Assembly (NCBI RefSeq): GCF_014190915.1
Contig: NZ_JACHVU010000013.1
Location: 62,001-126,000, forward strand
From: Mycolicibacterium iranicum
GTDB lineage: Bacteria; Actinomycetota; Actinomycetes; Mycobacteriales; Mycobacteriaceae
Direction: 5' to 3'
DNA: 64,000 bases
Part shown: positions 1-8,490 of the stretch, piece after piece
How the letters are laid out: each line of letters opens with the position of its first letter
Position numbering within the stretch: the stretch's first letter is position 1
Program-made: the position numbers and the translations under genes
Notes under the pieces: generated by a model
Database searches by the model: none
What the model saw: only the letters and a program-made list of their open reading frames with translations
Told to the model about the DNA's origin: nothing

Positions 1-2016
1 TGGCTGCCCGGCAAGACCCTCGGCATGTCGTCGGCGTGTGGCACCGACGCCGCACTGGGCAACCAGCCGCTGATCTACCCCTTCCTGGTCAACGACCCGG
101 GCGAGGGGACCCAGGCCAAGAGACGGGCCCACGCCACCCTCGTCGATCACCTGATCCCGCCGATGGCCCGGGCCGAAAGCTACGGCGACATCGCCCGGCT
201 CGAGCAGTTGCTCGACGAGCACGCCAACATCTCCGCGCTCGACCCGGGAAAGCTGCCCGCGATCCGCCAGCAGATCTGGACGCTGATGCGCGCAGCGAAG
301 ATGGACCACGACCTCGGCCTCGAAGACCGGCCCGACGAGGATTCGTTCGACGACATGCTGTTACACGTCGACGGCTGGTTGTGCGAGATCAAGGACGTCC
401 AGATCCGCGACGGCCTGCACATTCTCGGTGAGACGCCGTCCGGCGACTCGCAGATCGACCTCGTCCTGGCCATCCTGCGCGCCCGCCAGTTGTTCGGTGG
501 CGAGCAGACGGTCCCCGGGCTGCGCGAGGCGCTGGGCCTCAAGGAGAACGGCGAGGAGGGCCGGCTCGACCGCACCGCGGTCGACGACGCCGAAGCCCGC
601 GCCCGCGAACTCGTCGTCGCCCTCGCCGAAACCGGTTGGGACGCCGCAGCGGTCGACTCCCTGACCGACAACGCCGACGTCGCGGCCATTCTGCGCTTCG
701 CCGCCACCGAGGTGGTGCCCCGGCTCGCCGGCACGGCGGGGGAGGTCGAGCAGATCCTGCGGGCCCTCGACGGGCGGTTCATCGCGTCGGGCCCGTCGGG
801 TTCGCCGTTGCGGGGACTGGTCAACGTCCTGCCGACCGGACGCAACTTCTACTCGGTCGACCCCAAGGCCGTTCCGTCGCGGCTGGCCTGGGAAACCGGT
901 GTGGGCCTGGCGGACTCGCTGCTGGAACGCTATCGCAGTGACTACGGCCGCTGGCCGGAGTCGGTGGGGCTGTCGGTGTGGGGCACCTCGGCGATGCGCA
1001 CCTCGGGCGACGACATCGCCGAAGTCCTTGCGCTGCTGGGCGTCCGGCCGGTGTGGGACGACGCGTCGCGGCGGGTCGTGGATCTGGAGGCGATCCCGCT
1101 GGCCGAACTGGGTCGCCCCCGCATCGACGTCACCGTCCGCATCTCCGGGTTCTTCCGTGACGCCTTCCCCCACGTGGTGGCCATGATCGACGACGCCGTC
1201 CGCCTGGTCGCCGATCTGGACGAGGCGGCCGAGGACAACTTCGTCCGCGCGCACGCCCACGCAGACCTGGCCGACCACGGTGACCACAGGCGCGCCACCA
1301 CAAGGATTTTCGGATCCAAGCCGGGAACCTACGGCGCGGGCCTGCTGCAGCTCATCGACAGCAGGAACTGGCGCGACGACGCCGATCTCGCCGAGGTGTA
1401 CACCGCCTGGGGCGGGTTCGCCTACGGGCGCGGCCTCGACGGGGCCCCCGCGACCGACGACATGAACCGGTCCTACCGCCGAATCGCCGTGGCGGCCAAG
1501 AACACCGACACCCGCGAGCACGACATCGCCGACTCCGACGACTACTTCCAGTATCACGGCGGCATGGTGGCCACCGTGCGCGCCCTGACCGGCAAGGACC
1601 CCGCCGCCTACATCGGCGACAACACCCGGCCCGAATCGGTGCGCACGCGCACCCTGTCCGAGGAGACCACCCGGGTGTTCCGCGCCCGCGTGGTCAACCC
1701 GCGCTGGATCACGGCCATGCGCAGGCACGGTTACAAGGGCGCGTTCGAGATGGCGGCCACGGTCGACTATCTGTTCGGCTACGACGCGACCGCCGGGGTG
1801 ATGGCGGACTGGATGTACGAGCAGTTGTCGCAGAGCTACGTGCTCGACGACGAGAACCGCAAGTTCATGAACGAGTCCAACCCGTGGGCGCTGCACGGTA
1901 TGGCCGAGCGGCTGCTCGAGGCCGCCGGACGCGGCATGTGGGCCGCGCCGGAGAAGGCCACCCTGGACGGGCTCAAGCAGGTGCTGCTGGAAACCGAGGG
2001 CGACCTGGAGGGGTGA
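1..2016 (+). CDS. cobN: Cobaltochelatase subunit CobN, C-terminal part (5' end outside window)
   Basis: The reading frame is open from the first base, so the start lies upstream of the window and about 671 C-terminal residues are present. CobN is the large subunit of the ATP-dependent aerobic cobaltochelatase that, with CobS and CobT, inserts Co2+ into hydrogenobyrinate a,c-diamide during cobalamin synthesis in the cytoplasm. The recognisable family segment WLPGKTLGMSSACGTDAAL is followed by LIYPFLVNDPGEGTQAKRR and the GLHILGE region typical of the CobN/BchH large-subunit C-terminus. The gene ends with TGA at 2014-2016. The next gene appears to have its own promoter. In M. tuberculosis cobN (Rv2062c) is likewise followed by a PPOX protein, which supports the call. 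Family assignment is secure; the catalytic N-terminus cannot be assessed. Confidence 0.95.
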   Translation, partial: WLPGKTLGMSSACGTDAALGNQPLIYPFLVNDPGEGTQAKRRAHATLVDHLIPPMARAESYGDIARLEQLLDEHANISALDPGKLPAIRQQIWTLMRAAKMDHDLGLEDRPDEDSFDDMLLHVDGWLCEIKDVQIRDGLHILGETPSGDSQIDLVLAILRARQLFGGEQTVPGLREALGLKENGEEGRLDRTAVDDAEARARELVVALAETGWDAAAVDSLTDNADVAAILRFAATEVVPRLAGTAGEVEQILRALDGRFIASGPSGSPLRGLVNVLPTGRNFYSVDPKAVPSRLAWETGVGLADSLLERYRSDYGRWPESVGLSVWGTSAMRTSGDDIAEVLALLGVRPVWDDASRRVVDLEAIPLAELGRPRIDVTVRISGFFRDAFPHVVAMIDDAVRLVADLDEAAEDNFVRAHAHADLADHGDHRRATTRIFGSKPGTYGAGLLQLIDSRNWRDDADLAEVYTAWGGFAYGRGLDGAPATDDMNRSYRRIAVAAKNTDTREHDIADSDDYFQYHGGMVATVRALTGKDPAAYIGDNTRPESVRTRTLSEETTRVFRARVVNPRWITAMRRHGYKGAFEMAATVDYLFGYDATAGVMADWMYEQLSQSYVLDDENRKFMNESNPWALHGMAERLLEAAGRGMWAAPEKATLDGLKQVLLETEGDLEG

Positions 2017-2073
2017 CACCGGCCCTGAGGCCGGCCTCAGGACCGGCCTGAAGAACCTGACTAACCTGACAGC

Positions 2074-2457
2074 ATGTCTGTCACGTTCGCCGAAGTCGCC
2101 AAGTCCGAATACATCCTGCTGACGACGTTCACCAAGGACGGCCGGCCCAAGCCGACCGCCATCTGGGCGGCGCCGGCCGGCGAGGCCCTGATCGCCATCA
2201 CCCAGGAGAAATCCTGGAAGGTCAAGCGCATCCGCAACACCCCGCGCGTGACCATCGCCGAGTGCGATCGTCGCGGCAACCCCAAGGGAGAGCCCGTCGA
2301 GGCCACTGCGGCGATCCTGCCCAAGGCGCTGAACGCCAAGACCTACGATGCGCTCGGCAAGCGCTACGGCCTTCTCGGGAAGACGTTCAACTTCTTCTCC
2401 AAACTGCGCGGCGGCATGGACAACAACGTTTCGATCGAGATCAAACCGGTCAATTAG
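2074..2457 (+). CDS. PPOX-class F420-dependent oxidoreductase (Rv2061c-like)
   Basis: A 127-residue split-barrel protein of the pyridoxamine-5'-phosphate-oxidase-like superfamily. Family members in mycobacteria bind F420 or FMN/haem and reduce small substrates; the substrate here is unknown. The N-terminal strand LLTTFTKDGRPKPTAIW and the motif SWKVKRIRNTPRVTI are the usual PPOX signatures. TAACCT at 2062-2067 lies six bases before the ATG, so a leaderless transcript separate from cobN is likely. The gene is followed seven bases later by a paralogue with the same core motifs (TFTKDGRPKPT and RIxNTPRVTI), evidently a tandem duplication. The position directly after cobN matches Rv2061c next to Rv2062c in M. 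tuberculosis. Function beyond the fold is inferred. Confidence 0.85.
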   Translation: MSVTFAEVAKSEYILLTTFTKDGRPKPTAIWAAPAGEALIAITQEKSWKVKRIRNTPRVTIAECDRRGNPKGEPVEATAAILPKALNAKTYDALGKRYGLLGKTFNFFSKLRGGMDNNVSIEIKPVN

Positions 2458-2464
2458 AGGGTTC

Positions 2465-2872
2465 ATGGCGAACTCCGCGACCCAGCACCCGACGTTCGAG
2501 GACGTCTACCGCGAGAAGTATCTGCTGCTGACCACGTTCACCAAGGACGGGCGGCCCAAGCCCACCCCGGTGTGGGGCGTCCCGCATGAGGGCAAGCTGC
2601 TGATCAGCACCGACGACGGCTCGTGGAAGACCAAGCGCATCAAGAACACGCCGCGGGTGACCATTCAGAAGTGCGGTGTCCTCGGCAAGCCCAAGGGCGA
2701 GCCCGTCGAGGCGGTCGCGCGCAACCTGCCGAAGTCCGAGACGCGCCGCGTCTTCGACATGGTCACCCGGCGCTACTGGTGGCATGCCTGGTGGTGGGTG
2801 CCGCAGGCCATCATCCGCGGCGGCGTCGACAAGGTGCACGCCGCGATCGAGGTCGAACCCGCCTCGTCGTGA
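2465..2872 (+). CDS. Second PPOX-class F420-dependent oxidoreductase (tandem paralogue)
   Basis: A 135-residue paralogue of the preceding gene, sharing LLTTFTKDGRPKPTPVWG near the N-terminus and KTKRIKNTPRVTIQ in the middle, both typical of F420-binding split-barrel proteins. The C-terminal half is more divergent, with a Trp-rich RRYWWHAWWWVPQAI stretch that may make a hydrophobic surface or membrane contact. The ATG at 2465 is chosen because the family-like N-terminus begins there and an AGAGGG stretch precedes it. The longer frame opening at 2348 only overlaps the upstream gene. The seven-base gap implies co-transcription. Substrate is not recognisable. Confidence 0.83.
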   Translation: MANSATQHPTFEDVYREKYLLLTTFTKDGRPKPTPVWGVPHEGKLLISTDDGSWKTKRIKNTPRVTIQKCGVLGKPKGEPVEAVARNLPKSETRRVFDMVTRRYWWHAWWWVPQAIIRGGVDKVHAAIEVEPASS

Positions 2873-2943
2873 CCCGCGCCTGAACATCGGCTGAGGGTCT
2901 GTGGGCAGCGGAACCGGGGACATCCCCCCGGCGTTGTCACACT

Positions 2944-3552
2944 ATGGCGATGAGGCTGTTCCTTCTGTACGCGGTCGTCGAGCTGGCCGTGCTGGTCGCG
3001 CTGGTCTCGACGATCGGTTTCGGCTGGACCCTGCTGCTGGTGGCCGCGGTGTTCCTGCTGGGTCTCGCGCTGGCCGGCTCGCAGCTGCGCCGCCATCTCC
3101 AGCGCCTGCGGGCCGGACTGAGCCTGGCCGATGCGCAGGGGGCGGTCACCGACAGCGTGCTCGTCGCCCTCGGTACGGTTCTGGTCGTGATTCCCGGCCT
3201 GGCCAGTTCGGCTCTCGGCGCACTGCTGCTCCTACCGCCCACCCGCGCGGCTGCCCGTCCGCTCGTCACCGCGCTGGCGGCCCGGCGGGCCCCGCTGATC
3301 GTGGGCGTCGGAACGATGGGTTCGGCAGCGGCACGTTCCCGCATGCGCGGTGAATACGTCGACGGTGAGGTGATCGACGTCCACGACGTCGGCGACCCGG
3401 TCGTCTTCGACGACGGCGCGCCCGGACGCCGAGACGCTGCCGACCCGGTCGTCTTCGACGACGGCGCGCCCGGACGCCGAGACGCTGCCGACCCGGTCGT
3501 CTCGGAGGACGGTGTCACCGGACGGCGCGAACTGCCCCGCTCACCGGAGTGA
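2944..3552 (+). CDS. fxsA: FxsA family membrane protein
   Basis: A 202-residue FxsA-family cytoplasmic-membrane protein. In E. coli FxsA overproduction relieves F-plasmid exclusion of phage T7; the native role is unclear. Residues 3-25 and 26-50 form a hydrophobic hairpin, followed by the family region with GLSLADAQ and a further hydrophobic segment (LVALGTVLVVIPGLASSALG) near residues 75-95. The tail after about residue 140 is hydrophilic and acidic and contains a 16-residue tandem repeat (DPVVFDDGAPGRRDAA). A second ATG at 2950 is also possible; no clear ribosome-binding site separates the choices. The TGA overlaps the GTG of the amidohydrolase gene, so it heads the fxsA-amidohydrolase-lnt-ppm1 unit. 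Confidence 0.88.
   Translation: MAMRLFLLYAVVELAVLVALVSTIGFGWTLLLVAAVFLLGLALAGSQLRRHLQRLRAGLSLADAQGAVTDSVLVALGTVLVVIPGLASSALGALLLLPPTRAAARPLVTALAARRAPLIVGVGTMGSAAARSRMRGEYVDGEVIDVHDVGDPVVFDDGAPGRRDAADPVVFDDGAPGRRDAADPVVSEDGVTGRRELPRSPE
3394..3537 (+). repeat. 48-bp tandem repeat inside fxsA (2 exact copies plus 1 degenerate)
   Basis: Two identical 48-base units (3394-3441 and 3442-3489) are followed by a diverged third (3490-3537). The period is a multiple of three, so each unit encodes 16 residues (DPVVFDDGAPGRRDAA) in the FxsA cytoplasmic tail. Perfect identity of the first two copies suggests recent duplication and length variability between strains. Confidence 0.9.
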
Positions 3553-5138
3553 CCGAGCTCCTCCTCAACGGCCGGGTGCACAGCCCGGCCATGCCCGACG
3601 CCACCGCCATGGCCGTGCGTGACGGGGTGGTCGCATGGCTGGGCAGCGACGACGTGGGCCGCGCGCAGTTCCCGGAGGCGACCGTCACCGACCTCGCCGG
3701 AGGATTCGTGGCGCCGGCGTTCGTCGACAGCCACGTGCACACCACCGCCACAGGTCTGACGCTGACCGGCCTGGACCTCCGGCCCGCAACCTCGCTGCCG
3801 CACTGCCTGGAGCTGCTGACCGCCCACCTGCGGTCGCATCCCGACGGCGTCGTCTGGGGACACGGCTGGGACGAATCCGCCTGGCCGGAGGGTATCGCTC
3901 CGAGCACCGCGGACGTCGACGCCGTCGCCGGTTCCCGGCTGGTCTACCTCGCCCGCGTGGACGTGCATTCCGCGGTCGCGTCGACAGCCCTGCGTCATGT
4001 CGCCGGTGTGACCGACGGGGCGCCGCTGATCGCCGACGCCCACCACCGGGTCCGCCGCGCGGCCCGCGAGCGGCTCGACGCCGCACAGCGCGCCGACGCC
4101 AGGCAGGCCGCCCTGGACATGGCCGCGGCGCACGGCATCGTCGCCGTCCACGAGTGCGCCGGCCCGGACATCGGCGGCCTCGACGACTGGCGGGAGTTGC
4201 GGGCTCATGTCCACGGCGTCGATGTCGTCGGCTACTGGGGCGAACAGGTCAGCACCGCGGCACAGGCCACCGAGCTGATCGAGGCGACCGGTGCCCGCGG
4301 TCTGGCGGGCGACCTGTTCGTCGACGGCGCGATCGGGTCGCGCACCGCATGGCTGCACGAGCCCTACACCGACGTCGGCGCCGATGCCCACCCCGGCTGC
4401 GGGGCGGCAACCGGGAACAGCTACCTCGACGTGGACGCCTGCACCGCGCACCTGGCCGCCTGCACCCAGGCCGGCGTCACCGCCGGTTTCCACGTGATCG
4501 GCGACGCGGCCGTGGCCGCCGTCACCGCAGCGCTGCAGGCGGTCGTCGATCGCTTCGGCGTCCCCGCGGTGGCGCGCTGCGGGCACCGGCTCGAACACCT
4601 CGAGATGGTCACGCCGGAACAGGCCGCGTTCCTGGGCAGCTGCGGTGTCATAGCCAGCATGCAACCGAACTTCGATGCGCTGTGGGGCGGTGCGAACGGC
4701 ATGTATGCCCAGCGTCTGGGGGCAACCCGCGCCGCGGAACTGAATCGCTTCTCGCTGTTAGCATCCCAAGGCGTGCCACTCGCTTTCGGTTCGGACAGCC
4801 CCGTCACCGACATGAATCCCTGGGCGACCGTGCGCGCGGCCACGGCTCACCGGACCCCGGGCAGCGCGATCTCGGCACGTGCCGCGTTCGCCGCCGCGAC
4901 CAAGGGAGCGTGGCGGGCCGGGGGAGTCCGCGACGGTGTGACGGGCACGCTGGTGCCGGGGGCCCCGGCGAGCTACGCGGTGTGGGACGCCGACCGTTTC
5001 GATGTCAGCGCGCCCGCCGACGCGGTGCAGCGATGGTCCACCGATCCGCGGTCACGGGTGCCGGTGCTGCCCGCTCTCGACGGTGAGCTGCCCCGCTGCC
5101 GGCAGACCGTGCACCGAGGTTCTGTCCTCCATGGCTGA
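3549..5138 (+). CDS. Amidohydrolase family protein (YtcJ/amidohydrolase 3 type)
   Basis: A 529-residue metal-dependent hydrolase of the amidohydrolase-3 (YtcJ-like) family. The N-terminal beta-sandwich leads into the metal motif DSHVHTT near residue 60; later motifs [23 protein letters not shown] and FGSDSPV carry the expected His and Asp metal and catalytic ligands of the TIM barrel. Relatives act on exocyclic amide or imide bonds; the substrate here cannot be named. Translation starts at a GTG that overlaps the fxsA stop by four bases, and the 3' end overlaps lnt by eight bases, so expression is coupled to its neighbours. Its place in an envelope-lipid operon is conserved gene order rather than proof of a linked function. 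Confidence 0.88.
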   Translation: MTELLLNGRVHSPAMPDATAMAVRDGVVAWLGSDDVGRAQFPEATVTDLAGGFVAPAFVDSHVHTTATGLTLTGLDLRPATSLPHCLELLTAHLRSHPDGVVWGHGWDESAWPEGIAPSTADVDAVAGSRLVYLARVDVHSAVASTALRHVAGVTDGAPLIADAHHRVRRAARERLDAAQRADARQAALDMAAAHGIVAVHECAGPDIGGLDDWRELRAHVHGVDVVGYWGEQVSTAAQATELIEATGARGLAGDLFVDGAIGSRTAWLHEPYTDVGADAHPGCGAATGNSYLDVDACTAHLAACTQAGVTAGFHVIGDAAVAAVTAALQAVVDRFGVPAVARCGHRLEHLEMVTPEQAAFLGSCGVIASMQPNFDALWGGANGMYAQRLGATRAAELNRFSLLASQGVPLAFGSDSPVTDMNPWATVRAATAHRTPGSAISARAAFAAATKGAWRAGGVRDGVTGTLVPGAPASYAVWDADRFDVSAPADAVQRWSTDPRSRVPVLPALDGELPRCRQTVHRGSVLHG

Positions 5139-6834
5139 CACCGTCGACACCGCAGCCGAGACCGGGACCGGCGCCGACGCCCCGCCGGCCGCGTCGCGGT
5201 GGCGCCGCCTCGGTCAGGGGATCGTCGACCGCCTCGCCCTGGTGAGCGTGGCGATCGTCGCCGGTCTGGCGCTCTGTGTGAGCTTCCCACCGTTCGGATG
5301 GTGGTTCACCGCGATCCTGGCGCTCGGACTGATGGGCTGGGTGCTGACCCGGCCGTCCACCACCGTCATGGGGGGCGCCGGCTACGGGCTGCTGACCGGC
5401 CTCGCCTTCTATGTGCCGCTGCTGCCATGGATCAGCGGTCTGGTGGGAGCGGCGCCGTGGCTCGCACTGTCGTTCGCCGAGGCGCTGTTCACCGCGTTGT
5501 TCGGTGCGTTGGCCGTGGTCGTCCGCCGGGTGCCCGGCTGGCCTGTGTGGTTCGCCGGCCTGTGGTCGGCCCAGGAGTGGCTGAAGTCCACGGTCCCCTT
5601 CGGCGGTTTCCCATGGGGAGTGGTCGGGTTCTCCCAGACCGACGGACCCCTGCTCCCGCTGGCATATCTCGGGGGAGCACCACTGGTCTCGTTCGCGGTG
5701 GCGCTGACCGGCTTCGGCCTGGCCGCGCTCGTCCTCGAGATCGCCGGATGGTGGCGCCGCGACGCTGCGACGCGGGCGACCCGCCCGCCGGCCGTGGTGA
5801 TCCCGGGCCTGTGCATCACCCTGGTGCTGCTGGGCACCGCCCTGGCCTGGCCGCACGTGCGCAAGGCCGGGCTCGGCGCCGGGGACGAACCCCCGGTGAC
5901 GGTGGCCGCCGTGCAGGGCAACGTCCCGCGACTCGGCCTGGAGTTCAACGCACAACGGCGAGCGGTGCTGGACAACCACGTTCGCGAAACGCTGCGGCTG
6001 GCCGACGACGTGCGGTCGGGGCGGGCGCCGCAACCGATGCTCGTGATCTGGCCGGAGAACTCGTCGGACATCGATCCCATCGCCAACGACGATGCAGCGC
6101 AGGAGATCTCGAAGGCGGCCGCGGCGATCAACGCACCCGTCCTGGTGGGCGGCGTGGTCGCGGCGCCCGGGTACAGCCGGGACAATCCGGTGTCGAACAA
6201 CACTGTCCTCGTGTGGAACCCGGGGACCGGGCCTTCCGACCGGCACGACAAGCGCATCGTCCAGCCGTTCGGCGAGTACCTTCCGTGGCGCGGCTTCTTC
6301 AGCAAGCTCTCCTCCTACGCCGACCGGGCCGGGTACTTCCTCCCCGGCGACGGGGACGGAGTGGTCCAGGCCGCGGGGGTGCCCGTCGGCATCACCACCT
6401 GCTGGGAGGTCATCTTCGACCGCGCGGCACGGGAATCGGTACGCAACGGGGCGCAGCTGCTGGCGGTTCCCAGCAACAACGCGACCTTCGACCAGGCGAT
6501 GAGTGAGCAACAGCTGGCGTTCGGCCGATTGCGTGCCGTCGAACACGACCGGTACGTCGTGGTGTCGGGCACCACGGGGATCAGTGCGGTCATCGCCCCG
6601 GACGGGCACGTGATGGCCCGGACCGGCTGGTTCGAGTCCGCCTACCTGGACAAACAGGTCCGGCTCAAGACTGCGCTGACGCCCGCGACCCGGTTCGGGC
6701 CTCTCATCGAGGCGGTCCTGGTGGCCCTCGGCGTTTCGGCTGTTCTCGGGGCGATGCTGCACAATGGTGCATTCGTGCCCACCAGATGGAGAGGTCGGAA
6801 ACCGACCAGCGACGACGGCGAAGGAGCCCCATGA
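5131..6834 (+). CDS. lnt: Apolipoprotein N-acyltransferase
   Basis: A 567-residue membrane enzyme that N-acylates the lipid-modified N-terminal cysteine of lipoproteins. The N-terminal half has about seven hydrophobic helices (roughly residues 30-250); the C-terminal half is the periplasm-facing nitrilase domain. The triad is visible: Glu309 in VIWPENSSD, Lys374 in [12 protein letters not shown] and Cys424 in [11 protein letters not shown] final helix follows the domain near residue 530. The ATG at 5131 is chosen because the membrane domain begins right after it and it overlaps the amidohydrolase stop by eight bases. The TGA overlaps the ppm1 ATG (ATGA). In M. tuberculosis this domain is fused to Ppm1; here the two are separate, as in M. 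smegmatis. Confidence 0.95.
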   Translation: MADTVDTAAETGTGADAPPAASRWRRLGQGIVDRLALVSVAIVAGLALCVSFPPFGWWFTAILALGLMGWVLTRPSTTVMGGAGYGLLTGLAFYVPLLPWISGLVGAAPWLALSFAEALFTALFGALAVVVRRVPGWPVWFAGLWSAQEWLKSTVPFGGFPWGVVGFSQTDGPLLPLAYLGGAPLVSFAVALTGFGLAALVLEIAGWWRRDAATRATRPPAVVIPGLCITLVLLGTALAWPHVRKAGLGAGDEPPVTVAAVQGNVPRLGLEFNAQRRAVLDNHVRETLRLADDVRSGRAPQPMLVIWPENSSDIDPIANDDAAQEISKAAAAINAPVLVGGVVAAPGYSRDNPVSNNTVLVWNPGTGPSDRHDKRIVQPFGEYLPWRGFFSKLSSYADRAGYFLPGDGDGVVQAAGVPVGITTCWEVIFDRAARESVRNGAQLLAVPSNNATFDQAMSEQQLAFGRLRAVEHDRYVVVSGTTGISAVIAPDGHVMARTGWFESAYLDKQVRLKTALTPATRFGPLIEAVLVALGVSAVLGAMLHNGAFVPTRWRGRKPTSDDGEGAP

Positions 6835-7619
6835 GCGTCCCCGGTGGCTTGACCGGTGAGGGCAGACCTGCCGGGCGGCCCAGCGCCCGCACGTTGGTGA
6901 TCATCCCGACGTACAACGAGCGCGACAACCTGCTGACGATCGTGTCCCGCGTCAACGACTCGACACCCGACGTCCACGTGCTGATCGTGGACGACGGCAG
7001 CCCCGACGGCACCGGTGAGCTCGCCGACGAGCTGGCGCTGGCCGATCCCGACCGCGTCCACGTCATGCACCGCACCTCCAAGGACGGTCTGGGCGCGGCC
7101 TACCTCGCCGGGTTCGCCTGGGGCCTGAACCGGCAGTACTCCGTGCTGGTCGAGATGGACGCCGACGGGAGCCACGCCCCGGAGGACCTCTACCGCCTCC
7201 TCGACCAGATCGACGCGGGCGCCGACCTGGTGATCGGATCGCGCTACGTCGACGGAGGTAACGTCCGCAATTGGCCGCGACGCCGGCTCGTGCTGTCCAG
7301 GACGGCCAACTCGTACTCGCGCATCCTGCTCGGCGTCGACATCCACGACATCACGGCGGGCTATCGCGCGTACCGCCGCGAGGTGCTGGAGAAGATCGAC
7401 CTGGCCGCCGTGGATTCGAAGGGCTACGGCTTCCAGGTGGATCTGACGTGGCGCACCATCAACGCCGGCTTCACCGTCGTCGAGGTGCCGATCACCTTCA
7501 CCGAACGCGAGCACGGGGTGTCGAAGATGGACGGGTCCACCATCCGGGAAGCGATCGTCAAGGTCGCCCAGTGGGGCATGCGGGCCCGCATCGACCGGGC
7601 CCGTGGGAGCGCGCGCTAA
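6831..7619 (+). CDS. ppm1: Polyprenol monophosphomannose synthase
   Basis: A 262-residue family-2 glycosyltransferase that transfers mannose from GDP-mannose to polyprenyl phosphate, giving the lipid donor for lipomannan, lipoarabinomannan and protein mannosylation. Visible motifs are [12 protein letters not shown] near residue 24, [11 protein letters not shown], the metal-binding Asp-Ala-Asp at about 110-112 in VEMDADGSH, and the acceptor region [10 protein letters not shown]. Residue spacing is that of dolichol-phosphate-mannose synthases. It has no membrane helices and presumably works with the membrane protein Lnt encoded just upstream; in M. smegmatis Ppm1 interacts with the Lnt domain protein. 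The start overlaps lnt (ATGA). The stop abuts the stop of rbpA with no gap between them. Confidence 0.95.
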   Translation: MSVPGGLTGEGRPAGRPSARTLVIIPTYNERDNLLTIVSRVNDSTPDVHVLIVDDGSPDGTGELADELALADPDRVHVMHRTSKDGLGAAYLAGFAWGLNRQYSVLVEMDADGSHAPEDLYRLLDQIDAGADLVIGSRYVDGGNVRNWPRRRLVLSRTANSYSRILLGVDIHDITAGYRAYRREVLEKIDLAAVDSKGYGFQVDLTWRTINAGFTVVEVPITFTEREHGVSKMDGSTIREAIVKVAQWGMRARIDRARGSAR

Positions 7620-7955
7620 CTATCCGCGGCGGCGCGTCTTGACGATCTCGAGACGTTCCTTGAGCAGCTCTTCGAGTTCCTCGACGGAACGACGCTCCAG
7701 CAGCATGTCCCAGTGGGTGCGCGGGGGCTTCACCTTCTTGGGCTCGGGGACATCGCCCTCGATGAGGGTGCCCTCCATGCCGTTGCGGCACAGCCAGGTG
7801 CCGGGGATCTCGGCGTCGTCGGCGAACGGGACGTCGAACTCCTCGCCGTTGTCGGTGCGGTAGCGGGCGACCTGACGCGGCGCCAGGTCGTGGTTGCGGT
7901 CCGTCTCGTAGCTCACTGCTCCGAGGCGGCTGCCCCTCAAGACACGATCAGCCAT
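7620..7955 (-). CDS. rbpA: RNA polymerase-binding protein RbpA
   Basis: A 111-residue actinobacterial transcription factor that binds the sigma-A non-conserved region and RNA polymerase, stabilises open complexes and affects rifampicin tolerance. The sequence begins MADRVLRGSRLGAVSYE, almost identical to the M. tuberculosis protein, and contains the sigma-interacting C-terminal helix ERRSVEELEELLKERLEI. The ATG at 7955 is chosen over a TTG two codons upstream because AGAGGAG lies six bases ahead of it and it matches the known N-terminus. It converges on ppm1 with adjoining stop codons, so read-through in either direction would give antisense RNA. It diverges from the small zinc-ribbon-like gene at 8077. 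Confidence 0.98.
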   Translation of the reverse strand: MADRVLRGSRLGAVSYETDRNHDLAPRQVARYRTDNGEEFDVPFADDAEIPGTWLCRNGMEGTLIEGDVPEPKKVKPPRTHWDMLLERRSVEELEELLKERLEIVKTRRRG

Positions 7956-8076
7956 CGTCAACTCCTCTGTGAAAGCTCGTGGTCCGGGATTGTCAACGCG
8001 TACACACAGCGAAGAGTTCCCGACTCGACCGTCGATGATACCGGGATATCGCGGTCGTCCCGTTTACAGTCGGGCG

Positions 8077-8427
8077 GTGACCTCGCTGAGCCCCTCGACG
8101 GGTACCCGTCGGCGCCCTCAAACCTGCCGGTGGTGCGGTCGCGAGGTGGCCGATGCGGGGATGGGGCGGCGGCGCCAGTACTGCAGACAGTCCTGCAGGC
8201 AACGGGCCTACGAGCAGCGCGCCCAGGTAAAGGGCACCGCCCTGCCGCCCGATGCGGTCGTGCTGTCCGCAGATGAGGCCTCGGACCTCTCGGATCGCGT
8301 GTACGAGGTCCGCTGCGCCGCCGAGGACATGGCGACCGCCATCGAGGAGGGCGCCGGAGCCGCCGAACTGCGCGAGCTCTGCGACGCGGTGATGAGGGCG
8401 GCGCGCGCCGCCGACGGCTGGCGCTGA
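8077..8427 (+). CDS. Small Cys-rich hypothetical protein (Rv2049c-like)
   Basis: A 116-residue protein of unknown function found next to rbpA in mycobacteria. An N-terminal zinc-ribbon-like set of cysteines is visible (CRWCGREV, then YCRQSCRQRAYEQR), consistent with binding one zinc ion. The rest is acidic and probably helical. The GTG at 8077 is preferred because TACAGT (8065-8070) lies six bases before it, the leaderless promoter pattern; an alternative ATG at 8035 is less well supported. The conserved link with rbpA hints at a nucleic-acid or transcription role, but this is inference. Confidence 0.75.
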   Translation: MTSLSPSTGTRRRPQTCRWCGREVADAGMGRRRQYCRQSCRQRAYEQRAQVKGTALPPDAVVLSADEASDLSDRVYEVRCAAEDMATAIEEGAGAAELRELCDAVMRAARAADGWR

Positions 8428-8490
8428 CTCCTTCCAGACGACGCGGCCGGTAGTCCGACGGTCGCGCCTGCCCAGCGGTACCCTTGGCGC

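Noticed and set aside
361-2466. A 701-codon open frame on the minus strand opposite cobN
   Set aside because: Its product is low-complexity (Gly/Val/Arg/His-rich) and it lies entirely over recognised genes on the other strand. Such long antisense frames are a by-product of high GC content.
2937-4664. A 575-codon minus-strand frame opposite fxsA and the amidohydrolase
   Set aside because: Composition artefact with no recognisable domain; the plus strand has clear families with overlapping starts and stops.
5005-6762. A 585-codon minus-strand frame opposite lnt
   Set aside because: Arg/Pro/Gly-rich and without motifs; Lnt on the plus strand has its full catalytic triad.
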